Shown piece by piece: positions 27,227 through 36,643 of a stretch of DNA of 64,000 nucleotides. Both the position numbers and the translations under genes were made by a program. Position 1 is the first letter of the stretch, and the number at the start of each line of letters is the position of its first letter. Source of the DNA: Kineosporia mesophila (GTDB lineage: Bacteria > Actinomycetota > Actinomycetes > Actinomycetales > Kineosporiaceae). Under the pieces are notes generated by a model. That model saw only the letters and a list, made by a program, of their open reading frames with translations, was not told the DNA's origin and did no database searches. The stretch lies in contig NZ_JAJOMA010000021.1 of assembly GCF_021129235.1 (NCBI RefSeq), positions 1 to 64,000 of the forward strand, written 5' to 3'.

Positions 27227-28504
27227 TTACTGCTGCTTGATCTTCTGCTCGTAGCCGACCAGCTTCACGCAGGTGGTGAGCGCCAGCACCGCCGCCTCGA
27301 GGTCGGTCTGGGTGGGGAAGGTCGGGGCGACGCGGATGATCGAGTCCGTCGGGTCCTGGCCCAGCGGGTGGGTGGCACCGGCCGGGGTCAGCACGACGCC
27401 GATCTCGGCAGCGCGGGCCACGATGTCCGACGCCGTGCCCTCGGGCACCTCCAGGGTGATGAAGTAACCACCCTGGGGCTCGGTCCAGGTGGCCAGCCCG
27501 GTGCCGCCCAGCTGCTCGTTCAGGATGCGCAGGGTGGCCTCGAACTTGGGCCCGATCAGGGCGCGGTGCTTCTCCATGTGCGCCAGTACGCCCTCGGCGC
27601 TGCCCAGGAACGTGGCGTGACGCAGCTGGTTGACCTTGTCCGGCCCGATGGAACGCTTGCTCAGGCCGGCCAGCCACCACTTGATGTTGGCCTCGGACGC
27701 CCCGAAGAAGCCGACACCGGCCCCGGCGAAGGTGATCTTCGAGGTGGAGCCGAACACGAACACCCGGTCGGCGTTACCCGCGGCGGTGGCCAGGCCGAGC
27801 AGGTCGGCGATCTCGACCCGGTCGTCGGTGAGGTGGTGCACCGAGTACGCGTTGTCCCAGAAGATCCGGAAATCGGGCGCGGCGGTGGACATCTCGGCCA
27901 GCTGCCGGACCGTCTCGTCGGAGTACACGGTGCCGGTGGGGTTGCTGTACTTCGGGATGCACCAGATGCCCTTGATCGAGGCATCCTCCGCGACCAGACG
28001 CGTCACCACGTCCATGTCGGGGCCGGTCTCGGTCATCGGCACCGGGATCATCTCGATGCCGAAGCGCTCGCAGATCGAGAAGTGCCGGTCGTAGCCGGGA
28101 ACCGGGGCGAGGAACTTGATCGGGCCCTGGTCGGCCCAGCGGGACTGCGCACCCGGCACCTGGCCGAGCAGGGCCTGCACGAACGCGTCGTGCATCAGCT
28201 CGAGGCTGGAGTTGCCCGCCGCGAGCAGCTGGCCCACCGGCACCTGGAGCAGGCCGGCGAAGATCTGGCGCAGCTCCAGCAGACCGTTCAGGCCACCGTA
28301 GTTTCGCGTGTCGGTGCCGTCGGCCGCCTTGTGCGTCTTCGAGCCGGGCAGCGTGAGCAGCTCGTCGGCGAGATCCAGCTGATCCGCCGCCGGCTTGCCC
28401 CGGGTGAGATCGAGCTTCAGGCCGCGACCGGCCAGTTCCGAATAGTCCTGCCGAGCGCTGTCGAGGAGCGCAGTGAGGTTCTGCGCGCCCAAGTCGGTGG
28501 TCAT
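27227..28504 (-). CDS. Class Ic PLP aminotransferase, probable aspartate aminotransferase
   Basis: 425 aa from ATG at 28504 with GGGAGAGAG upstream. The order YGGLNGL, NSSLELMHDAF, FLAPVPGYDRHF, WCIPKYSNPTGTVYSDE, FWDNAYSVH and the PLP-lysine in GSTSKITFAGAGVG matches the Asp_aminotransf (PF12897) family, the subgroup Ic aspartate aminotransferases best known from corynebacteria. It would interconvert aspartate and 2-oxoglutarate with oxaloacetate and glutamate. It is cytosolic and monocistronic between a terminator and the CYTH-CHAD gene. Confidence 0.87.
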   Translation of the reverse strand: MTTDLGAQNLTALLDSARQDYSELAGRGLKLDLTRGKPAADQLDLADELLTLPGSKTHKAADGTDTRNYGGLNGLLELRQIFAGLLQVPVGQLLAAGNSSLELMHDAFVQALLGQVPGAQSRWADQGPIKFLAPVPGYDRHFSICERFGIEMIPVPMTETGPDMDVVTRLVAEDASIKGIWCIPKYSNPTGTVYSDETVRQLAEMSTAAPDFRIFWDNAYSVHHLTDDRVEIADLLGLATAAGNADRVFVFGSTSKITFAGAGVGFFGASEANIKWWLAGLSKRSIGPDKVNQLRHATFLGSAEGVLAHMEKHRALIGPKFEATLRILNEQLGGTGLATWTEPQGGYFITLEVPEGTASDIVARAAEIGVVLTPAGATHPLGQDPTDSIIRVAPTFPTQTDLEAAVLALTTCVKLVGYEQKIKQQ

Positions 28505-28651
28505 CGTCTCTCTCCCGGGAGCTGCTGAGTGGCATGTGCCGACGACGACTTTACAAGTGCCTGCTGTCGGTACCGCCATTCGATACTTCCGGGACGACCC
28601 CCACCGGTCGGTGATTTACGGCCACCGACCCGTGGTTTCGCAAGATTTCCG

Positions 28652-30322
28652 TCAGCCCGGCCAGACCGCGAGAGCAGCGCGGGTCTGGTCCCACGCGGTG
28701 GTGAACAAATTCTCGTCGTGTTGCGCCGCACCGGCGATCCGGCCGTGCAGCAGACCGAACGTGAATCCGTTCTCGCCCGCGCCGTGGGCGCGCACCCCGA
28801 GATCGCGCAGCCACTGCCTCTGCACCACGCCGTCCTGATGATTGCCCAGGGTCTCGGTGATGCCCTCCATACCCTTCGCGACCTGCTTGGCCGGCTTGCC
28901 GATCACCGGCCGGGCCGCCTCGGTGGCGTAGCGGGCGCGCTTGGCCTTGATCCGCACCTCGTGCAGGTGGAAGTCGTGCTCGGGACTCCCGACGGTCTCC
29001 CCGGCGAGCACGTCGACGTGCTCGCCCACCCGGGCGGCGGCCTTGCGCACCACCTTGCGCAGTTCGTCGGCCGCGGGGTTGCTGGCCCGCTCGCTGAACG
29101 GCGGGGCGACGACGAAGGCCTCGAGGCCGTCGATCAGGGCCAGGTAACGGTCGCCGTCGAGCTCCGCGACCGCGGACTTGTGGGCGGTCTTGTACTCGGC
29201 GCTCATCTCCAGCTGGATGCGCCGGGCCACCGGCCCCAGCACCAGCTCGGCGGGCAGCGCGGCCACGTCCGCGAGCAGCTTCTCGCGGATCACCTCGGCA
29301 TCGCGCACCGGGCCGAGCACGTCGGAACCCAGCCACTTCAGCTCCTCGCGCAGCGCCGTGACCGCGTCCGGGGCGAAGAACGGCCGGAAGGTGGCCAGAG
29401 CGGTGCGCAGGCGGCGGGTGGCCACCCGCATCTGGTGCACCGCGTCGTCAGTGTTCAGGCGCACCCGCGGGTCCATGGCCACGAGCTGGGCGAACTGCTC
29501 GGTCAGGTAGTCCTGGGCCACGTCACCGGCGGCCACCGGAGCCACCACCACGGTCTCGCGGGGCCGCTCCACGCGCACCGTCCGCACCGCGGGGCCGCCC
29601 TTCTTCTTGCCGCTCTTCTTCGGCGGCAGCGGCTCGATGAGGAGATCGTCGACCGTCTCCACCACGTCGTCGAGGCCCTCGGCCGCGAGCTCGACCGCGG
29701 GCAGGCGCCCGGCCAGCGCACGGCTGATCTTGGAATGCACGTCGGAGGGCCGGGCACCCTGCGCCAGCAGGAGCTCCCGGGCCTCGGCGAGCAGCTCCAG
29801 GCCACCGTCGACGAGCTCCACCTCGATCTCGCGCCAGGAGACGACCATGGTCTCGTGCCCCAGCGAATGGGCCGAGACCAGGTCGTCGGCCACCTCCGCG
29901 AGCACGGTTCCGTCTTTTGCGAGGAGATTACGCACGGTGCGGGTGGTGGAGATCAGCGCCACCGGGGACACCTGGGCACCGCGCAGCTGCACCCGCACCA
30001 GGCCGAGCAGGGAGGCGGGAACCGTACGCACGCCCCGGCCCAGCGGCTTGTGGATCTCCAGGCGGCTGTCGGCGTCGGTCCCCTTGACCGGCTGCTTCAG
30101 CTTGAGGTGCCAGCCGGCGTCGTTACCCCCGGTGCGGCGGCGCAGCGTGGTGCCGCCGCGGATCAGCCGGAAGTCCTCGCTGTCCAGGTAGGTCGCCTCG
30201 AGATGGTGCTCATCGGCCGCGCCGACCGAGGCGACCCCGGGCAGGGCGCTCAGATCAGGCAGGGCGAACTCCGGATCGGCGTCCAGCTTGATCTCGATCT
30301 CGGTATGAGTTGCCGCTACCAC
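28652..30322 (-). CDS. CYTH-CHAD domain protein (polyphosphate/triphosphate binding)
   Basis: 556 aa from GTG at 30322 with AAAGGA 6 nt upstream. The N-terminal CYTH tunnel fold starts with the ExExK motif in TEIEIKLD and continues with RRRTGG, WHLKLKQP and EVADDLVSAH. After a linker with a GKKKGG patch, the CHAD domain (about 275-550) shows conserved His/Arg helices such as VHQMRVATRRLRTAL and HELRIKAKRARYA-like motifs. CYTH proteins hydrolyse triphosphates and CHAD binds polyphosphate, so the likely role is inorganic tri/polyphosphate metabolism. No ppk or ppx is in the window. Confidence 0.9.
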   Translation of the reverse strand: MVAATHTEIEIKLDADPEFALPDLSALPGVASVGAADEHHLEATYLDSEDFRLIRGGTTLRRRTGGNDAGWHLKLKQPVKGTDADSRLEIHKPLGRGVRTVPASLLGLVRVQLRGAQVSPVALISTTRTVRNLLAKDGTVLAEVADDLVSAHSLGHETMVVSWREIEVELVDGGLELLAEARELLLAQGARPSDVHSKISRALAGRLPAVELAAEGLDDVVETVDDLLIEPLPPKKSGKKKGGPAVRTVRVERPRETVVVAPVAAGDVAQDYLTEQFAQLVAMDPRVRLNTDDAVHQMRVATRRLRTALATFRPFFAPDAVTALREELKWLGSDVLGPVRDAEVIREKLLADVAALPAELVLGPVARRIQLEMSAEYKTAHKSAVAELDGDRYLALIDGLEAFVVAPPFSERASNPAADELRKVVRKAAARVGEHVDVLAGETVGSPEHDFHLHEVRIKAKRARYATEAARPVIGKPAKQVAKGMEGITETLGNHQDGVVQRQWLRDLGVRAHGAGENGFTFGLLHGRIAGAAQHDENLFTTAWDQTRAALAVWPG

Positions 30323-30525
30323 GGGCGTTCCTTTCGTCGGACCGGTCGTACGGGACCACCGTGCTCTGTTCATCAACCGGACAAAGCCCGTTCAGATTCC
30401 GTTAACCGAAGAGAACGGCGGGAGAGCCCGGCACCAGTGGCCCGCGTAACCCATCGTGACCCCAGAGGAACAGATGCGCACGGCGTCCCCCATTCGTGCG
30501 GTCGGCGAATCCCTACACTGGCTCG

Positions 30526-31176
30526 ATGCCGATGACCGCCCGCTTCCCCACCACCTGCGCCCAGTGTTCGGGCCGCGTCATGCCCGGCGAGGAGATCTCC
30601 AAGGCCGGCGGAAAATGGGTGCACTCCACCTGTGCGGTGGCGGCCAGCGAGAACGACTCACTGCTGCCCGGGGTGGGCGGCGGCACCATCGCCGCGAAGC
30701 AGGGCGCCGCGAAGACCGCCAAGGCCCGCAAACCAGACATGGCCGCGATCGACGGCGCCCTCGAGGTGTGGACCGACGGCGCCTGCTCCGGGAACCCCGG
30801 GCCGGGCGGCTGGGCCTGGGCCACGAAAGACGGCCGGCAGGGCAGCGGCGGGGAACCGAAGACCACCAACCAGCGCATGGAGGTCAGCGCCGCGCTCCGG
30901 GCGATCCAGGCGCTGGAGGGCCCGCTCGTCGTGGTCAGCGACTCCACCTACGTCGTGAACTGCTTCCGGGACGAGTGGTGGCGCGGCTGGCTGGCCCGCG
31001 GCTGGGTGAACAGCCAGAAGAAGCCCGTGGCCAACCGGGACCTCTGGGAACCCCTGATCGAGGCGTTCCGCGACCGGGGCGACATCTCGTTCCGCTGGGT
31101 CAAGGGGCACTCCGGCGACGAGATGAACGACCTGGTCGACCAGCTGGCCGTGGAGGCGGGCAAGACCCAGGTGTGA
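30526..31176 (+). CDS. rnhA: Ribonuclease HI with N-terminal zinc-finger-like module
   Basis: 216 aa from ATG at 30526 (a second ATG is at 30532; neither has a clear ribosome site). Residues 1-40 carry CAQC and HSTC, a treble-clef-like metal site. After an Ala/Lys linker, the RNase H fold has all four acidic residues: Asp in WTDGACSGNPGPGG, Glu in RMEVSAA, Asp in SDSTYV and Asp in GDEMNDLVD. The WWRGWLARGWVNSQKK basic handle region is present. It removes RNA from RNA-DNA hybrids. The N-terminal module is not part of classical RNase HI and may aid nucleic-acid binding. Confidence 0.87.
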   Translation: MPMTARFPTTCAQCSGRVMPGEEISKAGGKWVHSTCAVAASENDSLLPGVGGGTIAAKQGAAKTAKARKPDMAAIDGALEVWTDGACSGNPGPGGWAWATKDGRQGSGGEPKTTNQRMEVSAALRAIQALEGPLVVVSDSTYVVNCFRDEWWRGWLARGWVNSQKKPVANRDLWEPLIEAFRDRGDISFRWVKGHSGDEMNDLVDQLAVEAGKTQV

Positions 31177-31219
31177 CCGGGGTGTGACCGGTAGGCCAAT
31201 CGACGGGGAGGCGCACCAG

Positions 31220-33793
31220 GTGTCAGGGATCTCGCTCGGCCTGCAGAGCCCGTACGGCTACAACGGCGACGACCTGACCAGCCCGGCCCAGGCCGCGCGG
31301 GCCGGGGCGCTGGTCGACCAGCAATGGGAGGACGAGCCCGACCTGCCGCTGGAGCTGCGTATCCACGGGGTCTCCGGCAGCACCGGCCCGGTGATCCTGG
31401 AACATCCGCACGTGCTTCAGGTGGGCGGCACCCGGCCGACGGCGTTCTACCGGCGCTGGAGCCCGGACGGGGTGGGCCGCCCGTCGGTGCCCTGGCCCCT
31501 GGAGGCCTACGTCTGGGGCGGTCTCACGGCCCGGGCCCTGGCCTCGGCGTCCTGGCTGCTGCTGTTGCCCTTCATGCTCTACAACGTCGCCTACTACATG
31601 CTCCCGGCCGGGCCGGCCAAGGGCCGCGGGCGACGTCTGCTCAGCGCCCACGCCCTGGCCCGGATCGTGGTCCGGCTGCTGGCCCTGGCCTCGACCGTGC
31701 AGTTCGTCGGCAGCCTGGTCACCCTCTTCCACTCCACCATCGCCTGGCAGAACGGTGTGGAACGGCTCGGCACCTCGTGGTGGTGGCTGCGCTGGTACAC
31801 CGACGCCTCGACCGCGACCCGGATGTCGCTGGCCACCCTCGCGGTCGCCGCGGTGATCGGGGCCCTCTGGTACGCCGGATCATCCACCGCCAGCCACTAC
31901 GAGGCGTTCAGCACCGGCCGCGGCAGCTACGCGCCCGGCGTGCAGGTGGACGGCGAGAACCGGCGCGACCGGCTGCCCTCGGGCCGGCTGACGCTGCGCG
32001 ACCGGGGCTTCTGGCGGGGCGCCGCGGCCGCCGCCCGGCTGCGCAACACCCACATCGCCGCCGCCTTCGCCACCATCTCGCTGGCCCTGGCCGGATGCAC
32101 CAGCGCGCTCGGCCCCTGGCAGAAGGCCCAGATCGCGGTCTCCGGCACCATCCTGCTCGCGGCCGTGGTGCTGGCCGGGTTCGTCGCCGACCGCGACACC
32201 GTGGGCGGCAACGACGACGTGGCCCGGTTCGCCACCGCGTTCAAGGCCCTGGCCTGGGTCTCGGCCCTGGTGCTGCTGGCCGGGGTGGTGGCCTCGCCGT
32301 GGGTGATCGAGGGCGCGCCCGACGATCCGCGGCACGCCGCACCCCACGGCCTGCTCGGCGCGATCACCGTGCTCACCACGGTGCAGTTCGGTCTGCTGGC
32401 CGCGCTCGCGGCGCTGGTCGCCTGGCTGCTGCTCCGCGCCGGGGAGGAGCAGCCGCACGGCTGGAAACCGTTCCTGCGGGGCTACGCCTCCCCGGTGACC
32501 GCCCTGCTCGGAGTGCTGCTGGGCGGGGTGCTCACCGCGGCGCTCAACGTCTCCGTGGCACGGATCTTCGGCGAGCCGAACGGCTTCTCGCTGCACAAGG
32601 TGGACGCCGACTGGGACAGCAGCATCATGCTGCCCGACTCGATGTTCGCCTACTCTGCCGGCGCGGTGTTCAACCTGATCACGATCCTGATCCTGCTCGG
32701 GCTGCTGTACCTGCGCTACCGGCGGCTGATCAAGCGTTTCACCACGGGCCGGGCGGGATCCGCGCCCCTCGACGGCGGACCGGACGCGGTGACCGACTGG
32801 TACCCGGCGGACGAGCGCGACGCTCCCCGGGCCGCCGTCACCAAGGTGGCGAAGCACTGGGCCGTCGCCGCGCTGACCGATGACGTGGCGGCCGTGCTGG
32901 GCACCCTCACCCTGAGCTGGGCGCTGCTGTTCTGGGTCTTCGAGGGCCTGGCCCTGCACACCACGCAGACGTTCTCCGGGGTGGCCGGGATCGTGCCGAC
33001 GATCGGCGTGTTCATCGGCGGGCTGCTCGCGGCCTCCGGAGTCTGGGTGCTGCGGGTGCAGATCCGCTCACCCAATGCCCGCAAGACCGTCGGCATCATC
33101 TGGGACATCGGCACGTTCTGGCCCCGTGCCGTGCACCCGCTCGCCCCGCCCAGCTATGCCGAGCAGGCCGTGCCCGAACTGGTCGACCGGATCTGGGTGC
33201 TCACCGGCTCCCGCCGCTCAGGCCCTCACACCACGCCGGTGCCGGGCGAGATGTCGGGCGCGATCGAGGTGATTCCCCGGCACGTGCTGCTCACCGGTTA
33301 CAGTCAGGGCACCGTGATCAGTGCGGCCGTGATCGCCCAGCTGCCCGAGGACGTGCTCGGCCGGGTCTCCCTGCTCACTCTCGCCGCACCGCTGAGAAGG
33401 CTGTACGGCCGCGCTTTCCCGGCCTATTTCGGCCACCCGGCGGCGGTCGCCCTGCGGGACCTGCTCAGTGGGCCGGAACCCGACCACTCCCGCAGCGACC
33501 CTCCCGAGCCCTCCGAGGTCGAGCCGGCGCCGCCCAGTGTGCGCGCCCCCGAGCCGCCGAAACCCCGCTGGCGCAACGTGGTGCGGCGCAGTGACTACAT
33601 CGGGGGCTGGGTGTTCGGCCTGCCCCGGCCCCAGCAGCAGGTGCCCGGCACCCAGCAGGTCGACGTGATCAGCCTCGACCCGCCGTCGCTGGAGCCCGAG
33701 CACGGCACCACCCTGGCCCCGACGCACAACCACTCGGCCTTCTGGCAAGACCCGGTGGTGATCCTTTACGCCCGGGAACTCGGAAAGCGTTAA
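31220..33793 (+). CDS. Large multi-pass membrane protein with hydrolase-like GYSQGT motif
   Basis: 857 aa from GTG at 31220, chosen because GGGGAGG sits 8 nt upstream. An N-terminal cytoplasmic segment has LELRIHGVSGSTGPVILEHPH, a signature seen at the start of large actinobacterial membrane proteins of unknown role. About 10-12 TM helices follow in the central 500 residues. The C-terminal soluble part contains VLLTGYSQGTVISAAV, a GxSxG nucleophile elbow, followed by a Pro/Glu-rich linker and a conserved-looking SAFWQDPVVILYA end. It may be a lipase or esterase tethered to the membrane. Substrate unknown. Follows rnhA by 43 bp. Confidence 0.75.
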   Translation: MSGISLGLQSPYGYNGDDLTSPAQAARAGALVDQQWEDEPDLPLELRIHGVSGSTGPVILEHPHVLQVGGTRPTAFYRRWSPDGVGRPSVPWPLEAYVWGGLTARALASASWLLLLPFMLYNVAYYMLPAGPAKGRGRRLLSAHALARIVVRLLALASTVQFVGSLVTLFHSTIAWQNGVERLGTSWWWLRWYTDASTATRMSLATLAVAAVIGALWYAGSSTASHYEAFSTGRGSYAPGVQVDGENRRDRLPSGRLTLRDRGFWRGAAAAARLRNTHIAAAFATISLALAGCTSALGPWQKAQIAVSGTILLAAVVLAGFVADRDTVGGNDDVARFATAFKALAWVSALVLLAGVVASPWVIEGAPDDPRHAAPHGLLGAITVLTTVQFGLLAALAALVAWLLLRAGEEQPHGWKPFLRGYASPVTALLGVLLGGVLTAALNVSVARIFGEPNGFSLHKVDADWDSSIMLPDSMFAYSAGAVFNLITILILLGLLYLRYRRLIKRFTTGRAGSAPLDGGPDAVTDWYPADERDAPRAAVTKVAKHWAVAALTDDVAAVLGTLTLSWALLFWVFEGLALHTTQTFSGVAGIVPTIGVFIGGLLAASGVWVLRVQIRSPNARKTVGIIWDIGTFWPRAVHPLAPPSYAEQAVPELVDRIWVLTGSRRSGPHTTPVPGEMSGAIEVIPRHVLLTGYSQGTVISAAVIAQLPEDVLGRVSLLTLAAPLRRLYGRAFPAYFGHPAAVALRDLLSGPEPDHSRSDPPEPSEVEPAPPSVRAPEPPKPRWRNVVRRSDYIGGWVFGLPRPQQQVPGTQQVDVISLDPPSLEPEHGTTLAPTHNHSAFWQDPVVILYARELGKR

Positions 33794-33801
33794 AGCTTTC
33801 C
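33782..33801 (+). terminator. Hairpin overlapping the stop codon of the membrane hydrolase-like gene
   Basis: GGAAAGC (33782-33788) pairs with GCTTTCC (33795-33801) across a GTTAAA loop that includes the TAA stop. There is no strong U-tract, so termination is uncertain. The following 220 bp up to 34023 are A/T-richer and probably hold the promoter for the next operon; no clean promoter was picked. Confidence 0.4.
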
Positions 33802-34022
33802 GTGACTTCCAGAATGAAACAAGCCAATACGTGACCACCATTGCCCGAAGGAACCTTTCAGGGAATTCATTCGCTTTCGGGCTTGATTCTTTGCGTTGCA
33901 TCACGGCAATCTGATTCAGGGCCACCCGAAGGCCCGCTTCTCAGAACGTGATCAAGGCAGGGGATGCCCGCTCCCTCCCCGCCGCTGCGGCCGACCGTGG
34001 CCACTGACAAAAGGGGCGTGCG

Positions 34023-35375
34023 ATGAACGGTGACCCGTTCCTTTCCGCCGAAGCTCTGGTATCGCATTCACCCGGCGGAAGAATCAACCGGATTCTCTGG
34101 TTCCACCGCACCGATCGCTGGTACTTCGGCGACTTCCTGAGGCACTCGGCCTGGCTCGCCTGGGCGCGGGAATCCTTTCCCGCGGCCGTCATCGACCTCG
34201 CCTCCCACGCGGCCTACCTGCCGCTGTTCGCGGACGACCGGTTCGGCCGCCACTTCGACTCCCGGCCGGGCGAGCCCGCCGGCCCCTACGACCTGGTCAT
34301 CGAACCGGGATCGTTCGAGCCGGCACCCGCCCCCGGACTGCGCCTGGCCTCCTGGGACTCCGGCTGGGCCCTCCGGCACAACGGCCGGGTGCTGCTGGAG
34401 GGCCGCAAGGAAGAGCTCAACTACTTCCGCGCCGCCCATCCGGGCTCGGTGACCGGACACCGTTGTGTCGCACCGACCCGGATCCGGTTCTCGCCGGCCG
34501 AGCTCGCCCACGCGAACTCCCTGGTCGAACGGGCTTTCCCCGGCCAGGCACCGGTCGTGGTCTACAACCCCTCGGCCTCCAACGCCTTCACCCGGGAGAC
34601 CGGCGCCCGCAAGGAGGTGGACAACTCCCTCACCGCGCACGAGCACGCCACCGTGCTCCGCCAGACCCTGAAGCTGATGCCCGACCACCGCTTCATCGTC
34701 GGTGCCTCGGTGAAAATCGGCGACCGGCAGAATGAATCACTGATCAACACACTGGCCCGGACGATCCGGAGCGACCGGGTGCGACCGATCACGAGCCTCG
34801 GGGGCGGCCTGACCCTGCGAGGCTTCGCCGGCCTGCTGGCGGCCTCCCGGGTGCACGGGATGCTGGGCACCGGAACCGGCACGAACACCCACCTGGCAGC
34901 ACTTCTCGGCCTGCGGGCCCTGTCGGTCGAGCGCGGCCACGACGAGGACCTGCAGGCGAACTGGTCGGGACCGGGCTTTCAGATGGGTTCGTTCAGATGG
35001 CGAAACCCGGCACTGGACACAGAGATCCATACTGTAGACCGGTCTCGCGGCGACGAGGACGAACTGCTGGCGGTGGCCGGGGTCTTCGCCCTGGGCGAAA
35101 TGCCGGCGGAACCGTTGCCGGTCTTCGACAAACAATGGGACTGCGACCCCGCCGCCGCGGTCCGGTCCGCCGCCGAACTCCTCGGGGCCATGCCCCCGCA
35201 GGCCGCTGCCCACTACGGCGATTTCACCGACGAGGCAGCCTATCTGGGGTCCAAGGCCAACGGCCTGAAAGCCGTCGTCGCGGCTCTCGAATCTCCCGAT
35301 CCACCGATCGCGCGCATGCTCTTCGAAGACTCGAACCTCTTCAAGCTCGTCACCCGTCCCGGCAGGAGCATGTGA
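34023..35375 (+). CDS. GT9-like (heptosyltransferase-fold) glycosyltransferase
   Basis: 450 aa. The N-terminal half has RILWFHRTDRWYFGDFLRH and LPLFADDRF. The C-terminal Rossmann half has VVVYNPSASNAFTRE, LMPDHRFIVGAS, LRGFAGLLAASRVHGMLGTGTGTNTHLAALLG, the order seen in GT-B heptosyltransferase-like enzymes where GTG/SGP-type loops bind the nucleotide sugar. In a Gram-positive it cannot build LPS core, so it likely glycosylates a wall polymer or natural product. It is coupled by TGATG to an APH-fold kinase, so the two probably act on the same molecule. Assignment to family is by motif only. Confidence 0.65.
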   Translation: MNGDPFLSAEALVSHSPGGRINRILWFHRTDRWYFGDFLRHSAWLAWARESFPAAVIDLASHAAYLPLFADDRFGRHFDSRPGEPAGPYDLVIEPGSFEPAPAPGLRLASWDSGWALRHNGRVLLEGRKEELNYFRAAHPGSVTGHRCVAPTRIRFSPAELAHANSLVERAFPGQAPVVVYNPSASNAFTRETGARKEVDNSLTAHEHATVLRQTLKLMPDHRFIVGASVKIGDRQNESLINTLARTIRSDRVRPITSLGGGLTLRGFAGLLAASRVHGMLGTGTGTNTHLAALLGLRALSVERGHDEDLQANWSGPGFQMGSFRWRNPALDTEIHTVDRSRGDEDELLAVAGVFALGEMPAEPLPVFDKQWDCDPAAAVRSAAELLGAMPPQAAAHYGDFTDEAAYLGSKANGLKAVVAALESPDPPIARMLFEDSNLFKLVTRPGRSM

Positions 35376-36433
35376 TGACCGAAGATCTGTCACTCCGGGT
35401 ACGACACGATGCCCGGACCGCTCTCGACCACCTGGGCCTGAAGCCGCTGGGCCCGCTCCGCAGCCTTCCGACACCGTGGGACCGGCCCCAGCGGCAGGTG
35501 CTGCACACCCCCGTCACCGGATCCCGGCGGGGCGAGGTCGCCGTCAAGGTCCTGCTCGATCCCGACCCCGCGGCCGCCGCGGCGTTCGCCCAGGAGCACG
35601 ACCTGCCCCGGGTTCTCAGCCCGATCGCGGACTCGCTGGTGCGCAGCGGCGAGATCCCCCACAACCCGATCGTGCAGCTGCTGCACCGCGAACCGGTCCA
35701 GCTGTCCGGTTCGCTGGTGGCGGTGACCCGTTTCGCCCGGGCCGGGGGCCCTCTGGACGCCACCACCTGGGGTCGCACCCTCGGCATCCTGCACCGCATC
35801 GGGACCACCCCGTCCGCCCTTCGACGACTGAGCGGTGTGCCGGGAAAGACGCTGGCGGGGCTGCACGCGCAGACCCTCGTCGAGGCGTTCCAGCGGCCCG
35901 GGCACCCCTTCCACGACCGGTCCGACCTGGCCCTGCGTTTCGCCCACGTACTGCGGGAACGGGTCACCCGGGCCCTGGAGCTCGATCCGGAACCGCTCCT
36001 GGCGCACCGCGACTTCCACGCACTCAACTGCGTACCCGCCCGTACCGGGGCCGTGGTGCTGGACTGGCAGGAGGCCGGCTGGGGCAGCCGGTCGGACGAC
36101 TTCGCCTGGCTGTATCTCACGGTGAGCCGTTTCGGCGGCCTGCCCCAGCTGCTCGACGAGGCGAAGACCGCGTACCGGCAGGCCAGTGGGGGCATCTGCC
36201 CCAGCGACGAGCAGATCCGGGCGGCCGGGCAGGTACGCGAGCTGCTCTGCCTCGGGTTCTCGCTGGCGAAGGCCGATCGCAGCCCCCGGCACCGGCGGGA
36301 GGCCCTCAACCAGCTACCGATCCTGCGCGATCCGCAGGCCCGCACCCGACGCTGGCGCATGCTGCACAACCCGGCGATCTTCAGCCCGGGGATCATCCCG
36401 TCCCGGCGCACGACGGCGGCCCGGTCGGCCTGA
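35375..36433 (+). CDS. Aminoglycoside phosphotransferase (APH)-fold kinase
   Basis: 352 aa; ATG at 35375 shares one base with the preceding stop (TGATG), with AGGAG 6 nt upstream. The Brenner motif LAHRDFHALNC contains catalytic Asp and Mg-binding Asn. VVLDWQEAGWGSRSDDFAWLY holds the DFG-equivalent Asp. A Lys in EVAVKVLL is the likely ATP-phosphate ligand. APH-fold proteins phosphorylate small-molecule hydroxyls, including antibiotics, sugars and choline. Linkage to a glycosyltransferase suggests a sugar or glycoside substrate rather than dedicated resistance. A long hairpin follows. Confidence 0.8.
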   Translation: MTEDLSLRVRHDARTALDHLGLKPLGPLRSLPTPWDRPQRQVLHTPVTGSRRGEVAVKVLLDPDPAAAAAFAQEHDLPRVLSPIADSLVRSGEIPHNPIVQLLHREPVQLSGSLVAVTRFARAGGPLDATTWGRTLGILHRIGTTPSALRRLSGVPGKTLAGLHAQTLVEAFQRPGHPFHDRSDLALRFAHVLRERVTRALELDPEPLLAHRDFHALNCVPARTGAVVLDWQEAGWGSRSDDFAWLYLTVSRFGGLPQLLDEAKTAYRQASGGICPSDEQIRAAGQVRELLCLGFSLAKADRSPRHRREALNQLPILRDPQARTRRWRMLHNPAIFSPGIIPSRRTTAARSA

Positions 36434-36448
36434 CCTCGCGCCCAGCCC

Positions 36449-36527
36449 GTTCGTGATCATGCAATCCTTCCCCGGGGAAGTGGGGGGCACCTCGCGGCCG
36501 AAGGCTGGGGATTGCATGATCACGAAC
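36449..36527. repeat. Long intergenic hairpin with perfect 19-bp arms
   Basis: GTTCGTGATCATGCAATCC (36449-36467) is perfectly complementary to 36509-36527. The 41-nt interior contains a TTCCCCGGGGAA palindrome. It lies 15 bp after the APH stop and probably terminates that operon. The outer arm sequence CGTGATCATGCAA is shared with the element at 47710 and with 1136-1150. Confidence 0.85.
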
Positions 36528-36643
36528 GAAGAAGATCTGGTCCGGTGAAGACACCGTAAAAGCCGTCGCCAGCTCATAGCCATGCCTGCATGTAGCTGCA
36601 TACAGTGGAATGCAGGATCCGCCGCCACCGAGGAGACGTCACC

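Noticed and set aside
35375-36433. Dedicated aminoglycoside resistance gene
   Set aside because: The APH fold is clear but the substrate is not; coupling to a glycosyltransferase points elsewhere, so resistance was not claimed.
36434-36643. TPP riboswitch upstream of thiM
   Set aside because: The conserved CTGAGA and ACCTGA blocks are absent; the region is mostly the intergenic hairpin.
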